The notes: generated from the letters alone by a model not told the origin. DNA of 64,000 nt from Pithys albifrons albifrons (GCF_047495875.1 NC_092480.1:930001-994000), one strand, 5' to 3'; positions 28,901 through 43,900 are shown, counted from the stretch's first letter. Numbers and translations are program-made.

Positions 28901-31900
28901 TTAGGTTAGTTCCTGAGAGCTGTGAGGGGTGACTGTGCACAGACAGGAGGTCACACAGAACTCTTAGAACACACATTCTCTAGGAAAACATTCAAGGAAC
29001 CTTCAGCTCAAGTTTCTCCATGAAAACTCCAGCAACAAAGTTCACACCACAAGTGCCACAAAGAGCCTCCAGCTCCCAAACACTGGGAAAACCAGGAGGG
29101 CACCAGAAAGGACAGAAATCCCCATCCATGGGCTCAGCACTGCAGATTCCCACCCACTGCCACGACTGACCATCTCCCACCAAATTCCATTCCCCAGGGA
29201 TGAGGAGGGTCCCCTTGGAGGGGCTTTGTCCAACTGATGGACCCTTCAGGCCATACACGCTCCCACCAGCAGAGGGGGACAACAATGGCAGCTCAAAAAC
29301 AACATCCCAAGCGACTGGTTTGGGTCGAGGGAGGGTTTTCCCCATTTAACCAAAGCAAACAAAGACCCAGAATGGCTGAGGTTGGAAAAGACCTCTGAGA
29401 CCATCGAGCCCAACCTCTGACCGATCTCCACAGCAGAGGAGCAGAGGGAAAAGGGGGATGCCAAGGGGGAAAACCTGACCCCCAGGAGGCTCAGAGCTCC
29501 AGAGAATGGGGCTCAACATCCCCTCTGCCTTTGGAAGGTGATTCCAACACCCCCTTCCATTCCAGCTGCAGCCGAAACCAGTTCTGCAGTAACACCTTCA
29601 ACGGGGGGGGAAACACGCTGAGAATCTCAGCTCTTTCCTACCTTTCAGGTTGGCAAGATCATCCCTCTCAGCCTGGCAGAGAAAAAGATGGAAGGATCTT
29701 CTTGATCACTATCAAGTGATAGTGTCTGAGTGAGTGAGTGTCAGCCAAGGGGCTCAGGGGAACACTCCGTTACCCCGGAGCCGTTCGCTCATTGAGATTT
29801 ACGGACCTTTCCCTTTCTGAGGGTGCGTTAAAAACAAGCCAAAATAAAAAAAAAATTAAAAAAAATTCAGTAACTTTGCTTGCTATTCACGTGTGTGCCC
29901 CACAGCACACAGACCTCCAGGTGCCCCAAAACCCGTCTCAGAGGCCGAGGCTGCAGCGCCGGTCGCGGTGGGAGCGCAGAGCCGGAGGAGCACGAGCCAT
30001 TCCCAAACCCAGATCAATTTTCGCAGCTGCCAAGCAGGATGATCTGGCAGCGTGCCAGGCACAAAGGGGTGTGTAGCTGCACCCCAGCATGGCACAGGAT
30101 GGGAGCAGGAGGAGGTGGGTTTGGCAGAGGACTCGACAACAACAACATCTCCCACTGCTCCTGCCCCGGCGCTCTCGGCTCCCTCCGCGCTGTGGGCGGG
30201 AACTGCCTGTTCCCAACAAACCCTTCTCCCCCCTGCACCCAGTTCCAGTGGGTTTGGGCTCAAATTTACCTCTCCCTCCTCTTCCTCTCGCCACGAGGCC
30301 TGCAGCTGGCTAATTGTTCAGCCAAAACTTTGGGGATGGTTTTATGCAAATCCCACACCTTCGTTTTTTTCCCTGCTAAACCGGCAATATTCCCAAGTTT
30401 GCATTAAAAACACCAACCCCAAAACCCCAAAAACCCACACACATTGTGGGTGAGGCTGCTCAGTACCATGAGACTCCCTTAAAATAATGTAAATTTAAAT
30501 TAATGAAGCAAGGGGAGGAGTTGCCTTCTCCTTTCCCAGTGCATGTGCCTTGCAGAAAAGGGAAGGGTTTTCATTAAGGAACTGGAAAAAAAAAGGTTGG
30601 AATTATAAAATTATTACAGAACCACCTTGTGTAGGTATTGGATGGAAACACTGCAAAGGAGCAACAGTGATTTGGTTAAAACCAGGAGCAGATCCCACTG
30701 GGGTTGCTCAGGATGTTGGTTTTATGTGACCATTGTCACAGGAGGGGAATGGGGAACAAGAACTCTGAGCTTGTTCCCACTGCATTTTATCTGGGGAAAT
30801 AACACTGTCCAAGGAAAGCAACCTGGTGTAGAGGAAGGTTCCCTACCCATGGATGGGGAATTGGAATGACATGGTCTCTTCGGGGTCCCTTCCAACACAA
30901 ACCATTCCAGGATTCCATGAAAAATGAGCAGGGAAAGTGCAGGACCGAGGAATGCCCTGCAAACATCCTGCCAGAGGTGAGGGAAGAGGCTGCTGGCTGG
31001 GACTGCACAGCTGCTCTGAGCAGGTGACAGCAGGTGGGGGCACAGGAGCTCAGGGTGCTCCAGGACAGCAACAGAATCACATCTGCCAATCTCAAGTGGA
31101 TGTTTTCACAGCCTTAAAACAGGGTCAGGTGCCCCCGAGCAACCAGAGGGAAAACAGGAGGGGTGACTGGGGAGGAAGAGTCCCCTCTGCAGTTGGCTGA
31201 ACATCTGCTGGGCCTGGGCAAGGATGGATGGTTTGTTACCTATCTCTGGCCTCAACACAAAAACAAAAAGCAAAACAAACTAAGAAACATAGTGAGGGTG
31301 ATGGAAAATGATCAAAGCTCTGGAGCTTCCTTGCGTAACTGATTTGTGGAAGGTGTTTCATAAACATTTCATAAGAAGGAGAATTATGAAGAAAACATCT
31401 CCCAACCTGCCTGCAATTACTGCACAAACTCTTCCTTACCAGTAGGAAGGAGAGAGGAAAAAAAAAAGTATATCTGTTTTGTAACTGATCTGTGAACTTC
31501 TGGCAAACGTTGGGCTCATGAAAACATCCTGCAGAGACTGCAGAGCTGTGGAAAGGCAGGAAGTTGGGAAGAGTCACCTCAGAGGGCCTGATGGCACAGG
31601 GGGAAGGAGAGACCCTTCAAAGGGAAGTTCTAACTCCCTGAAGGGAAGTTCTGGCCAGGTGGGGGTTGGTCTCTTCTCCCAGGCACTCAGCAATAGGACA
31701 AGGGGGCACGATGGGCTCAAGCTCTGCCAGGGGAAATTGAAGTTGGAGAGCAGAAAGAAATTCTTTGCAGAGAGAGTGCTCAGGGATTGGAATGGGCTGC
31801 CCAGAGAGGGGGTGGATTCCCCATCCCTGGAGGTTTTTCAGCTGAGCTTGGCCGTGGCACTGAGTGCCATGATCTGGTAAAGGGACTGGAGTTGGCCCAA

Positions 31901-34900
31901 GGGTTGGACTTGATGATCTCAGAGGGCTTTTCCAACCCAACCCATTCTGTGATTCTATGAAAAGACAGACCCACATCTGGGGCAATGGACTGATGGTTGG
32001 GCAGGGCTCTGTATAAAGCCAGTTCAGGCTCACTGGGAATCTCAGCTGGGTTTCCTTGTCTATCAGACACCAAAGCAGCCCCAAAATGCAGCAGCTCCTC
32101 TGGATGAGCTTTGGTGTAAGGCAGGTACTGCTCTATCACCCTCCTCACCACGGTGGGAGCCACTGATTGAGCCCCAGAGCCCCCAGGGCTCTCCCCAAAT
32201 GCAGTGAGGGCTGTCCCTGCCCTGACAAAGTGGGGCTGTCCCAGCCTCCCCAGCTGAGCTGCCAAAGCTCCATCCCCTGCAGCGCTGGGCTGAACACAAC
32301 CCTATTTGTTGTGATGGTTCTGTTTGGACAGTAACCCTTTGAAACGCATTTATCTCCTCTGTATCTGCCTTATCTCGCAGCTGTTGAAGAGTTTGACTCA
32401 CTCCCATCCGGGCACGGCACAGGGAGAGGAGCATCAGGTGCACACGGAGGGTCTGAGGCACTCGCTGCAGGAACAGCCCAGCTCTGCCAGGGCTGAGTCA
32501 CCCCAAAACCAGCTCCAACACTCCAGCACCGCCTGGAGCTGCCCCAAAACCATTTGCCTGAGGCCAGGGGAGGAAGTTTTACGCTGCAAACAGGTCTCAA
32601 AGCCAGATCCAAGTGCAGCTCCCTGAGCCTTCCCACCTCCCGATGGCGTAAGTGAATTACCCGCACACGTGGGCACCATAAAATAAAAAACACACTAACA
32701 ATAAATTATGGCAATAATAACAGTAATAATGGGCTTGCAATTACTATTTCCACATGTGCTATCCTGCACAAAGGGCTTAACAGACACCCAGGAAGGAGGC
32801 AGAGAACCTTTAAGTCAATGCCACGACATTCAGCCTGTAACATTCACATCCCCCTGAAGGCTGGGAGCTTTTGGAAGGTGTGAGCACAACAGGAGGGGAG
32901 TTCATCCCGTGCTGAACTCCCAACAGGCTGTGCCCTAAACCTCAGCCAGGCCAACACTCTGAAAAACTAATACAGAATCCCCAAGCTCAGCACACCTGCA
33001 GCACAGCCACAGGAGGCCTTTGAGTTCATTAACGAGGCCTCATTTGATATGGTTTGTCCTCTGAGCTTCAGCTCTGGTGTTGGTGGGGGTGGGAAACCCA
33101 AACCTTCAGGAGTTTACACACTTCTCAAAGGGAAACAAACAGGAGCACACACAGCTTTGCATCCAAGGGCTGATACAGCAGTTCCCGGGAACTTCTGCTT
33201 CTAAACAAACAGGGAAGGGAGAGAAGTCCCTCCTCAGTGCTGAAGGATGAACCTCAAGGGATCACATGTGGCACACCAGGCTTCAAAACCAGCTGCTGGG
33301 TGAGGGAGGGGAGACCCAAACCCAGAGGTGGAGGAGCCACTGCCCTGAACAGCCACACTCCCATCAGCACCTGCCCAGGTGGGAGCACCCTGAGCAGGGG
33401 AAGCTCCCACAGCCCCCGGGGGGACCTGGGCAGCTCCCACAGCGCCTGGGCAGGGACTGGGCAGCTCCCACAGCCCCTGCAGGGACCTGGGCAGCTCCCA
33501 CAGCCCCCGGGGGGGACCTGGGCAGCTCCCACAGCCCCCGGGGGGACCTGGGCAGCTCCCACAGCCTCTGCAGGGACCTGGGCAGCTCCCACAGCCTCTG
33601 CAGGGACCTGGGCAGCTCCCACAGCCCCCGGGGGGAGCTGGGCAGCTCCCACAGCCCCCGGGGGGAGCTGGGCAGCTCCCACAGCCCCTGCAGCAGCCTG
33701 GGCAGCAGAGCCTGGCAGAGCCTCCAGGAAGTGATCTGGGCTCAGGGAGCAGAGCTGGGGAGATGATACAGCAGAACAACCACTTAGAGCATCTTCACTC
33801 CTACTGCTGGTGCTCAGGTGTGTGGTACCTTCCCTGCCAAGGCCTGTGGATGTGCCAAACTGGAAGTCTTTTAAAACCAGGGAGGAAAAGATGTCATTTT
33901 CTTGGCCAGAACAGGGAGAACCTCCAATCATAGCAGGGAAATCAATGGTCCCACCATTGAGGCTGTGATTTGTCTCCATCCCAGCTCTGTCCTCCCCAGC
34001 CATCCCCATCCCTGAGGTGCTGCCCTCCTGCCCCACCTGCCCATGCATTGCAGCACTGCTCCCTGCATCTCTCCCAATTCCACTTGCCCAACTCTCAAAG
34101 CTCTCCAGAACTCCACCTCTGCCTACACCTTTGTCCTTATCTGCTCTGCTCCCACCCTGGGCTGCCTCCCTGCCCCTTTGCTTATCGCTGGGATTGCACA
34201 CACTGCAGGCTCCATGGCTGCTCCCCTGGCTCCTGCAAGCTCACACAGGTCCCCTGCAGCCCAGGCCTGGCCCTGGGGAACTCAGCAAAGCTGCCCCATT
34301 GGGTTTTTTTCTGTGGCCAGAATCTGACCCTTCGCAGTTCTCCAAATTCCCTGCGTGAACAAATTCCTCTTTCCATGGATCTCTTGTCTGCAGGGAGGGG
34401 ACTGTGTTTGTTCTGGACTCTCTGTGCCTTCTGGCTACCAAGCAGTGACAGATCAAAATCCCTGGCACTGCTGTGGAGCACAGAATTCCCTGGATTAGTC
34501 ACCCAGCAGAGGAGCAGAGCAGTGTCCAGCCAGGTCTCCCTTGGCAGCAAGGCACACCTTGGAATCAGAGAGCTCCCATGAGTGGGGCTGCCCCATGCCA
34601 GCCCCATGCCAGCCCCACAGCTCTCTCCCATTGGTTCATGGTGGGTTTGGCACCGGCTGCCACACCCCAGGGAACTGGGACACAAGAAGAGCAGCTTGAG
34701 GGATTGCATTAAGTACATTAAGTAATATAATTAATCAAGAAAGGGAGAGTGAGAAGGATCAGCTTTGATGCAGAGCAGCACATCATTTTTCATTTTGGGT
34801 GGAGAGGATGAAGTCTGGAGACTGAGGGAAGAGGAAACCAGAGCCAGTTCTCTGCTCCTCCTTGGAGGTTCTGGGCAAACTTCCATGTGTTGTGGAAGCA

Positions 34901-37900
34901 GGACAGGAAGGTTCCTGGCTGGACAAGCCCCCCACCTGCCTCCCAGGGTGCTGAGCACCCCAGTTCAGCCCCTGATGTCCCATGGAGCAGATCAGCACCT
35001 CTGGGAAGAGAGAAAACCTGTGATGTCAGGCTTCCAAAATTAGAGACAGGCCTTGCTTGGACCCCCCTGCCTTCACCCCTGTGTGCCATGACCTGCCCTC
35101 CTGCAGAAAGGGGGCAGGTTCCCACCCTGGCTGGGTCTTGCAGGGTTTGGGTGGAATTCTTGGAGCTCACCAGATGAAAGGCATCAAGAGCTCCGAGTCC
35201 TCTCCTCATCCCTGAGAACTCCAACAGAGTCACATCCATGCCCAGTCTGGGCACTCCCCACTCCCAAAGGTGCTGGGCACCCTCAGAGGGGCTGCACAGG
35301 GACAGCCAAGCCTTGGGCTGAGTTTCTGCCATGGAAACAACTGTCATGACCCATTAGACAGGTCCATGAAACCAGGACTTGTCACTGTCAGCCTGGAAAA
35401 CACTTCCCAAAGGATGGCTGGAGCAGGGAACCAGCACAAAGAGGAGATTTACCTGTCTCTCCCTCCTCTCCAAGACTTGGAAACATCTCCAGCTTTGGAA
35501 CAGCTGTACAGGATATTCTGCCAGTGGACCAAGGCAACAGGTGTAGGAAGTACCTCCTAAATGTGGGTTGTTCCTTCGAAGCAGGAAAGCAGCTGGATCT
35601 TGAGGAACAGACTCACTCCAGCCAGCTCTGGGCTGTTGGCAACTGTGACTGGCTGCCCTCAAATTAATTCAGTGGTTTCAGTCAACCCCTTGAGAAAATA
35701 AAAATTTAAAAGACCAAATCCTTGCTCTTAATCCCACCCTCTTTTTCCCCATAAGCTTCCCCAGGGACCTGTTGGCCAGTTTGGGGGTTCATTCCCAGCA
35801 ATGTCATCCAAGGGCCTCTGCCAAGTGCCAGAACAGAACCAGCCTGAAGAAGGGGTTGCTCTGCATATCTGTCCTAGGCAAAGCAGGGCCATATATAGAC
35901 ACAGAGCACTTTCCCTCCAGCCAGGGCTTTCTCTGATGCTCTCCCAAAGGGCTGCATTTCAATGAGGAACCAGCACACAAACAAATTCAGACAATCAGCC
36001 TCTCCCCAGGACAGAGCAGGGGAACTTCAAAAGGGAAGGGCCAAGCAGTGCTGGGCTCAGAGGCGGTGTCAGGCAGGGCAGATAGGACAGCCAGGCTCAT
36101 TTCCAGCCAGGGGAGGCTCAAGAGATGAAAAGCAGATGCAAGACTAGGGCTGATCCCCCGGGGCAATGCAGAGAAGGAGAGAGAATGAAATCTGAATTGA
36201 TCCCCAGAGGGGAGAAGGAAGCAGGATGTGAACCTCCCCTTGAGAGGAGGGCAAAACAGGACTGGGATGGAAATCTGGAGGGCAGACTGAAACCTGAACT
36301 CCCCACAGGGAAGAGCCAAGCAGGAACAGCAATGACATCCAGGGAGCACATGAGATCAGGGGGAGGTGGGAATGAAAAGCCATGGGAGAGATCCCCGGGG
36401 GGAGGGAAGCCCTGATGGAGGGAAATTAAATCTGCAGTTTTGCATCCCAGATATTAATAACAAACAACCAGCAAGGTCGGCCCTCCTTTCCACCTTCAAA
36501 AGGATGGAGGGGAGGAAGAACTTGTCTGTGGTTGAGCACAAGACTATGAATCAGAGAAGCAGAGTCCACATCCCAGCTCTGCCAGGGAGCAGCTCCTGGA
36601 TTACAATACACCCCAATGTCCACAGGCAACTGTCCCATAAAGCATCCCCTGATTTCAGCTGCAATCACAGCACTCAGCACCTTTGGGAAGAGTCAGGCTG
36701 GGGCTGCCTGGCCTGTCAGCCAGGGCTGAACACTCCCCTGCCCTCCAGAGGCTGCGAAAACCCATCAGCAAAGTGCCCTCAGACGTGTGGGTGGAAAGCA
36801 CCAAACAAGGTCAGGGTGGTATTAATGGCACTGAAAAACGAGCCACCAGTGATTCCAGACACCAGCTGTGAAGACCTGAGATAACCCACCCTGTTACCTC
36901 AAAGCAACTGTTGAAAATCCCACATAAATTAAAAAAAAAAAATAAAGCTTCCTTGGACAATGACTGTCAGAGATGAACAGAGCAGGGAGTGAGTCAGACA
37001 TGGAGGTCCTGAGGGAGGGAAACCCTCTTGCAGAGAGCAGGGCAGGAACACACCTGGCTTTAGAAGGGAGGAATTGTTCAACAGACCCAGTGAAAAGGCT
37101 TTCTAGGAAGCCTGTCAGAAAGAGATCTTTATCCTTATTACATCCCCTGATTGGTGTAAACCAAAGAAAACAAAGAACAGGAATAAAGAACCAACAGCAA
37201 AAGTGAAGCTGTGCTGAGCCCTGCTCAAGCACTTCAGGGCTTGCCTGTCTGTCTCAACCATTGTCAGGTCTCACAGCAGGATCACCTTCACACGGATCTG
37301 ATGAGTGCTAATGACAGGTCTGATAAACAAATGACAGCCTGTCTTGCAAGGGTCAGCCTTTTGCTGGAATGAAATGGCACATTTGGATGCAGAGCACATG
37401 CTCAGCTCACACAAACCTCACAGCTCCAGAGGCACAAGTTCTCTCCCAGTGCTGGAGAACATGCAGGGCTTGCAGAGGAGTTGCACCACTGCAAGGACCA
37501 AGGTGGTCTTGCACTTCACTGTCCTGATGGAAAAGCCACCAGGGATTCAGCAGCTGGGTGTTCTCCTCCAGCTGTGGATCAGTGCACATCTGGCACCTCC
37601 CAAAGCCACCAGGGATTCAGCAGCTGGGTGTTCTCCTCCAGCTGTGGTCAGTGCACATCTGGGTGCCGGGCTACAACACCCACACCCTGCACACAGCCCT
37701 GGCACCTCCCAAAGCCACAGGGATTCAGCAGCTGGGTGTTCTCCTCCTCCAGCTGTGGTCAGTGCACATCTGGGTGCTGGGCTACAACACCCACACCCTG
37801 CACATCTGGCACCTCCCAAAGCCACAGGGATTCAGTAGCTGTGTGTTCTCCTCCTCCAGCTGTGGTCAGTGCACATCTGGCACCTCCCAAAGCCACAGGG

Positions 37901-40900
37901 ATTCAGTAGCTGTGCATTCTCCTCCTCCAGCTGTGGTCAGTGCACATCTGGGTGCTGGGCTACAACACCCACACCCTGCACACAGCCCTGGCACCTCCCA
38001 AAGCCACCAGCCCTTCTCCAGGTGTGCACTACCCCAGGGATCAGCCCCAGACACCTGGTTCTCTGGAACAACTCTCTGCAGAGCAGCTACAGACACAGCC
38101 CAGCCAGTGTTTCCTGAAGGTTGAACACTGGGGGGACCAGTGGGGAATGAAAGCAAACCAGAGCTGGTGAGGCCACAGCAGCACCTGGGGAGATCAGCAC
38201 AGTGCAGGCAGGGAGAGCTCCCACTCCAACACTTCCAGACCTTCTCCTGTCCCACTACAGGCAGGGAGAGCTCCCACTCCAATACCTCCAGACCTTCTGT
38301 CCCACTAGAGACAGGGAGAGCTCCCACTTCAACACCTTCAGACCTTCTCAGCACACTACAGGCAGGGAGAGCTCCCATTCCAGCACTTCCAGACCTTCTC
38401 CTGTCCCACTACAGGCAGGGAGAGCTCCCATTCCAACACCTCCAGACCTTCTCAGCACACTATAGGCAGGGAGAGCTCCCATTCCAGCACTTCCAGACCT
38501 TCTCCTGTCCCACTACAGGCAGGGAGAGCTCCTATTCCAACACCTCCAGACCTTCTCCTGTCCCACTACAGGCAGGGAGAGCTCCTATTCCAACACCTCC
38601 AGACCTTCTCCTGTCCCACTAGAGACAGGGAGAGCTCCTATTCCAACACCTCCAGACCTTCTCAGCACACTACAGGCAGGGAGAGCTCCCATTCCAGCAC
38701 TTCCAGACCTTCTCCTGCCCCACTACAGGCAGGGAGAGCTCCTATTCCAACACCTCCAGACCTTCTCAGCACACTACAGGCAGGGAGAGCTCCCATTCCA
38801 GCACTTCCAGCACTTCCAGACCTTCTCCTGTCCCACTACAGGCAGGGAGACCTCCCATTCCAGCACTTCCAGACCTTCTCCTGCCCCACTACAGGCAGGG
38901 AGAGCTCCCACTCCAACACTTCCAGGCCTTCTCAGCCCACTACAGGCAAGGAGAGCTCCCATTCCAACACTTCCAGACCTTCTCCTGGCCCACTCCATGC
39001 CCTTTCCCAGCAGAACTCAGGCCCTGCTTGCAGAGTTCCCCAGCTCAGTCCCTGCCAGCTCTGGCCACGATCCCAAAGCATCAGCAGGCAGATGTCCCTA
39101 CCCACGTTGCCAGCACTGAAGGTGAAAGTTTATTACTCTCTCTTTGCATTTCCCTTGATATAAACAGGAAACAACCAGCATTAGACTCGCTAACTAAAGA
39201 GCCAAACCAGATGGGCAAGGCACAAGATGCTGCTTTTTCCACACACACCCTTTTCCCTCTCATTCACATACAAATGACTGTTGCATCCAGGTGGGAGGAG
39301 AGTTTGAAGAGGGGAGGGGGGAAGAAATGTTTGCCAAGTAGGCTGAGGGATCAGAAGGAGCTTTCTCATAAGCACAGGGCTGACCCACAAACTCCAGAAA
39401 ACCTCAAACTCCGCCAGAGTTTCCCTCCTCCCCGTTGCAGGCTGAGAGCAGCCCAGCAGGGCACTGGGAGGCAGGGAAGGGTCTAAGCAGGTCACTCCAC
39501 CCTCCTCTCCGCCTGGAGCACAGCACGGCAGGGAGACAGCCCTGAAATGTAGGGCAGCTACAGAGACCGGGGGAGAGGCTGAAAGGGGGGGAGATCCACC
39601 AGCTTCAAAGTGATCAGCGCCCAGCACTCCAAAGAAAGCCAAAGGAGCTCAGCAGCTCCTGCAGCCACTTGGGAGTTGGTTGCAAACCATCCTGCTCTGC
39701 CTTCAGCTCCAAAACTTGAATTGCAACTAACAAAAAAAAAAAGCCACCCAAAACCAACCTCAAACCCCAAACCAAATTAAAAAACCCACCAACCTCCACC
39801 CCTAATGAAAGAGCTCAGCACCTGATCTTACATGAAAACACTTTGATATTTCCACCTCTCCTCTCTTCCCTTTTTCCCGTCATTTGAAATCTCTTTGCTG
39901 AATTGGAGATGAATTCACCAACAGCTGAGGTCAAGCCAAACTGTGAGTGTGGGACCTGTGTGCATCCAGGCTCATGCTCATTTGAGATCATAATTTAAAA
40001 TAATAATCATTATTATTGTTATTTTAAATAACAATAATTGAAAATAATAATTTTTTCTTTAAATAATAATAATTTCAAATAAGTCTACACGTGGCCTTGA
40101 GAGAGCCAAGAGAGGGAGACAAAGAGCCACCTGCACAGACCTGTGTCCACTCATGGACTTACATCCCACCCCTGCCACCACTGCACAACCCCTTGGGAGG
40201 ACACTGCCTGTGTCTTGGGGGGTTGGACCACACTAAAAAGATAAGATAAAATAAAATAAAATAAAATAAATAAAAAAATAAAATAAATCAAAATCAAATC
40301 AAATAAAAAAATAAAAAATAAAATAAATAAAATAAATAAAATAAAATATAAAATAAAATATAAAAAATAATAAAATAAAAATTAAAATAAATAAAATAAA
40401 ATATAAAATAAAATATAAAAAAACCAAAATAAAATAGAAATTAAAATAAATAAAATAAAAAATAAAATAAAATAAATCAAAATCAAATCAAATAAAAAAT
40501 AAAATAAATAAAATAAATAAAATAAAATAAAACATAAAATAAAATATAAAATAAAATATAAAAAATAATAAAATAAAAAATTAAAATAAATAAAATAAAA
40601 TATAAAATAAAATATAAAATAAAATATAAAAAAACCAAAATAAAATAGAAATTAAAATAAATAAAATAAAAAATAAAATAAAATAAATCAAAATCAAATC
40701 AAATAAAAAAATAAAATAAATAAAATAAATAAAATAAAATAAAACATAAAATAAAATATTAAATAAAATATAAAAAATAATAAAATAAAAAATTAAAATA
40801 AATAAAATAAAATATAAAATAAAATAAAATATAAAATAAAATATAAAAAACCAAAATAAAATAGAAATTAAAATAAATAAAATAAAAAATAAAATAAAAT

Positions 40901-43900
40901 AAATCAAAATCAAATCAAATAAAAATAAAATAAATAAAATAAAACATAAAATAAAATATAAAATAAAATATAAAAAATAATAAAATAAAAAATTAAAATA
41001 AATAAAATAAAATATAAAATAAAATATAAAATAAAATAAAATAATAAAACGAGCTTTTTCACACTCTTTTCTTTTTAAACCTTGTTAAATCCCCAGTCAG
41101 GTTTGCTACTCACTCACAGGGACATCCTGGCACAATGAAAGGGATTTTGTGTTGCCCCTTTGCTTCAAGGAAAAAACAAAAACCAGTAGTGGGAAGTGAA
41201 TGCTACAAAAAACACACAAAACTCTATTTTTTTTAGGAGGAAGATGTTTCTATGAAGCAAATTGTACTGACAGCACACCTGGCTGCCTCCAGTTTCACCA
41301 GTGGCAGGCAGAGGACCAGGAGCTTAAAGACTGGGTCAGACCCCCGGGGGTGTAACCAGCCCTGCTGCACCTCAGTCAGTCAGGTCTCCTTGATTAACCC
41401 CAGCCCAGCTCCAACAGCTTGTGCTGTTGCCATAGGAAGAGTTTGCACCATGGAATGATCTCCTGCTTATTTCTGTCTGCAGGGAATTTTCTTTTATCGC
41501 TCCTCAGACGCAGATTGGATTCCTCTCCTGGCTCTGCAGGGCTTGTGCTCTGGGCTCTGCCACGCACAGAGCTGGAGACACAAGGCTTTTTGTTGGCAGC
41601 TGGGTTTTCCAAAACCCTGGAAGATGCTGAACGTGTTAAGACACCTTTGATAGGAAGCTGCGACCCACCCAAAGCCAGAGCAGCCAAGGCAAACAAACAA
41701 ACAGCAGCTGCTGACATCTGTCAGGCAAGAGCCACCAGCACAGAGCTGGCAGGACACAAAGAGCCACCCTGGGAAGGTCCAGCTGTCCACCTGCTGCAAG
41801 CAGGGAGCCTTGGGAAGGGGCTGCAAGCCTTGGACTGGGGAATGCACACTGTGGCTGCTGTGCCAACATCTGCTGTGAGTGCCCGTGACTGTCTGGGGAG
41901 TCACAGCCCCTTCTGCTTCCCCAGCTCCAGCTGCCCATCCCACCCCACCCAACCTCCAGAGTCCTGGAGCAGGTCAGGGGGTTGGCTCTTTTTCCTCTTT
42001 TCCTTTACAAGGTCTGAGCCCAGCTCTGATGGTCACAGGAGTCCTCAGCTCTAAACTCAGAGGATTTTCATGGAATCACAGAATGGTTTGGGCTGGAAGG
42101 AACCTTAAACATCATCTTGTCCCACTCCCTGCCATGGGCAGGGACACCTTCCACTGTCCCAGGGTGCTCCAAGCCCTGTCCAGTCTGGCCTTGGACACTT
42201 CCAGGGATGGGGCAGCCACAGCGCCCTTGGGCACCCTGTGCCAGGGCCTGCCCACCCTCCCAGCAGAGCAATGTGTCTGCACAGAGTCAGGAGCTCCAGA
42301 GGGCTGTCACCTTCTGAGGTGACTCTCAGGGACTTCTCAGAGCCACACATGAAAATCTGCACTCAGTGAGTCGCTTTTAGCAGAAGACAAACTCGGGGTG
42401 TTTTCAGCTGTACAAAGCAGAGCAGCAAACACAGCAGAGACAACGGTCCCTCCTGTGGCTCTGCATTATCTGCTGGCCCTTTCCCCACTGCCTTGCACAG
42501 AGAATCTGGTGTAGGCAGGCCTGGTCTTGACCTATGCACTCTAAGACCTCAAACCACCTCATCTGCAGCCCCTGCTGACACCCCGTGAGTCAGCCCTGTA
42601 CCCTTCTCCCTGCACACCACAGTGCTCTCCATGGCACAGAGCACGGGGCTCTGGGCAGGGATTGGCACCTTTGCCACTCTGAGGTGCCTTTTGTTTTTAA
42701 ATGATAATAGAAAAAAAATTAAAGAGCCAGCAAACCCCTGGAGCAAGTGGTCATTTAAAGAAACTCTATAATTAGCTGAACTTCTGTGAAATAGGAAGAG
42801 GGAAACCAGAGGTGTAATCTGTCATTCTCTCCCACAAGGGGAATTGGGAAGAAGTTCTGTGGTCTGTCTAATGGCAGCTTCTGAGCTAACAGTTTTTATC
42901 TCTAGCAGGAGCTGCCTGGGACTCAGCATGATGAGCAATTAAAAAACAGTCATCCAAGAAAGGAGGAGAATCCCTGGTAAGCCAGGGAGAGTCTTACCTG
43001 CCTGTTAAAGTCCAGCCCATTCTGTTCATTCCCTACAATGAAACAAACAGAAAAATAGCTCAGCATTAATGACAGTCAGCACAGATGGGACCTTTCCAGA
43101 ACTTAGAACACAAGTAACCAAAGCCATGGGGCTGGCCCAGCTCAGAGCAAGAGAGGATGAGGAAGCAGAGGAAGGATGAAGGCAACTTTGGCAGTTTCTG
43201 CAATATTTGGTGGCCTCAGCCTTTGCTAAAGGTGAACAGAAGTGTTTCTCCTGGGAGATACCTGGCCAAGCAGCAAAGGGTGGGGGAAATCTCCCTGAGT
43301 GCAAGGGAGATTCCAGCAGAGGTGAGCTGGAGGACATCACAGATCTCCAGGGAAAGCCAGGACTGGGGCCCTGCCCACCAAGCACAGAGGGGCTGTGGGA
43401 GAGGGCAGCAGTCTCAGGTGCCAGGGCTGCTCCCCAGAGTGGCACTGGGGAGTTACAGGAGAGCTGAGGGAACAGAGGGTGCCGTGGGGTTGTGCTCAAG
43501 AGGCGTCTCCTTGATTCCAGGAGAGATTGGCAGGCACAGGGGGAAGGAATCAGACAGGTTCCAGCCTGAAGGTACCGCACAGGCCCTCACTCATTCCCCT
43601 TTGATGATAAACATCCCCCCCCCCGTCCATCACACCTGCCAAATTCATCAAGAACATCACAGAGGAAAGGTTGTACTCTCCACAGATATGAATGCTTAAG
43701 GGATTCCACGAAGCTCTGGAGTTGCAAAGGCAACCCCAAGAAACCCCTTCCCTTTGCAATACATTCCCCAAGTCCTCTTCCAGTCCAACAGAGTTTGTGA
43801 TAAACAGCCTCAAACTGTTCCCATCCCACCACCAAAGCCCTCGGGGGCTGCTGCTCCCGTTTCTGCCAGTGTAACGCTCCCCAAGGAGCACAGCCCGTGC

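Noticed and set aside
33234..34201. Cys/Gly-rich 181- and 315-codon frames
   Set aside because: They are generated by the 30-bp array, where unit length divisible by three keeps frames open on both strands.
38205..38995. Regularly spaced repeats reminiscent of a CRISPR array
   Set aside because: Units are contiguous, without unique spacers, and the genome is a vertebrate's. It is a minisatellite.
40581..40913. Ile/Phe/Tyr-rich 110-codon frame resembling a membrane protein
   Set aside because: This is the translation of a nearly pure A/T array. Hydrophobicity follows from composition.
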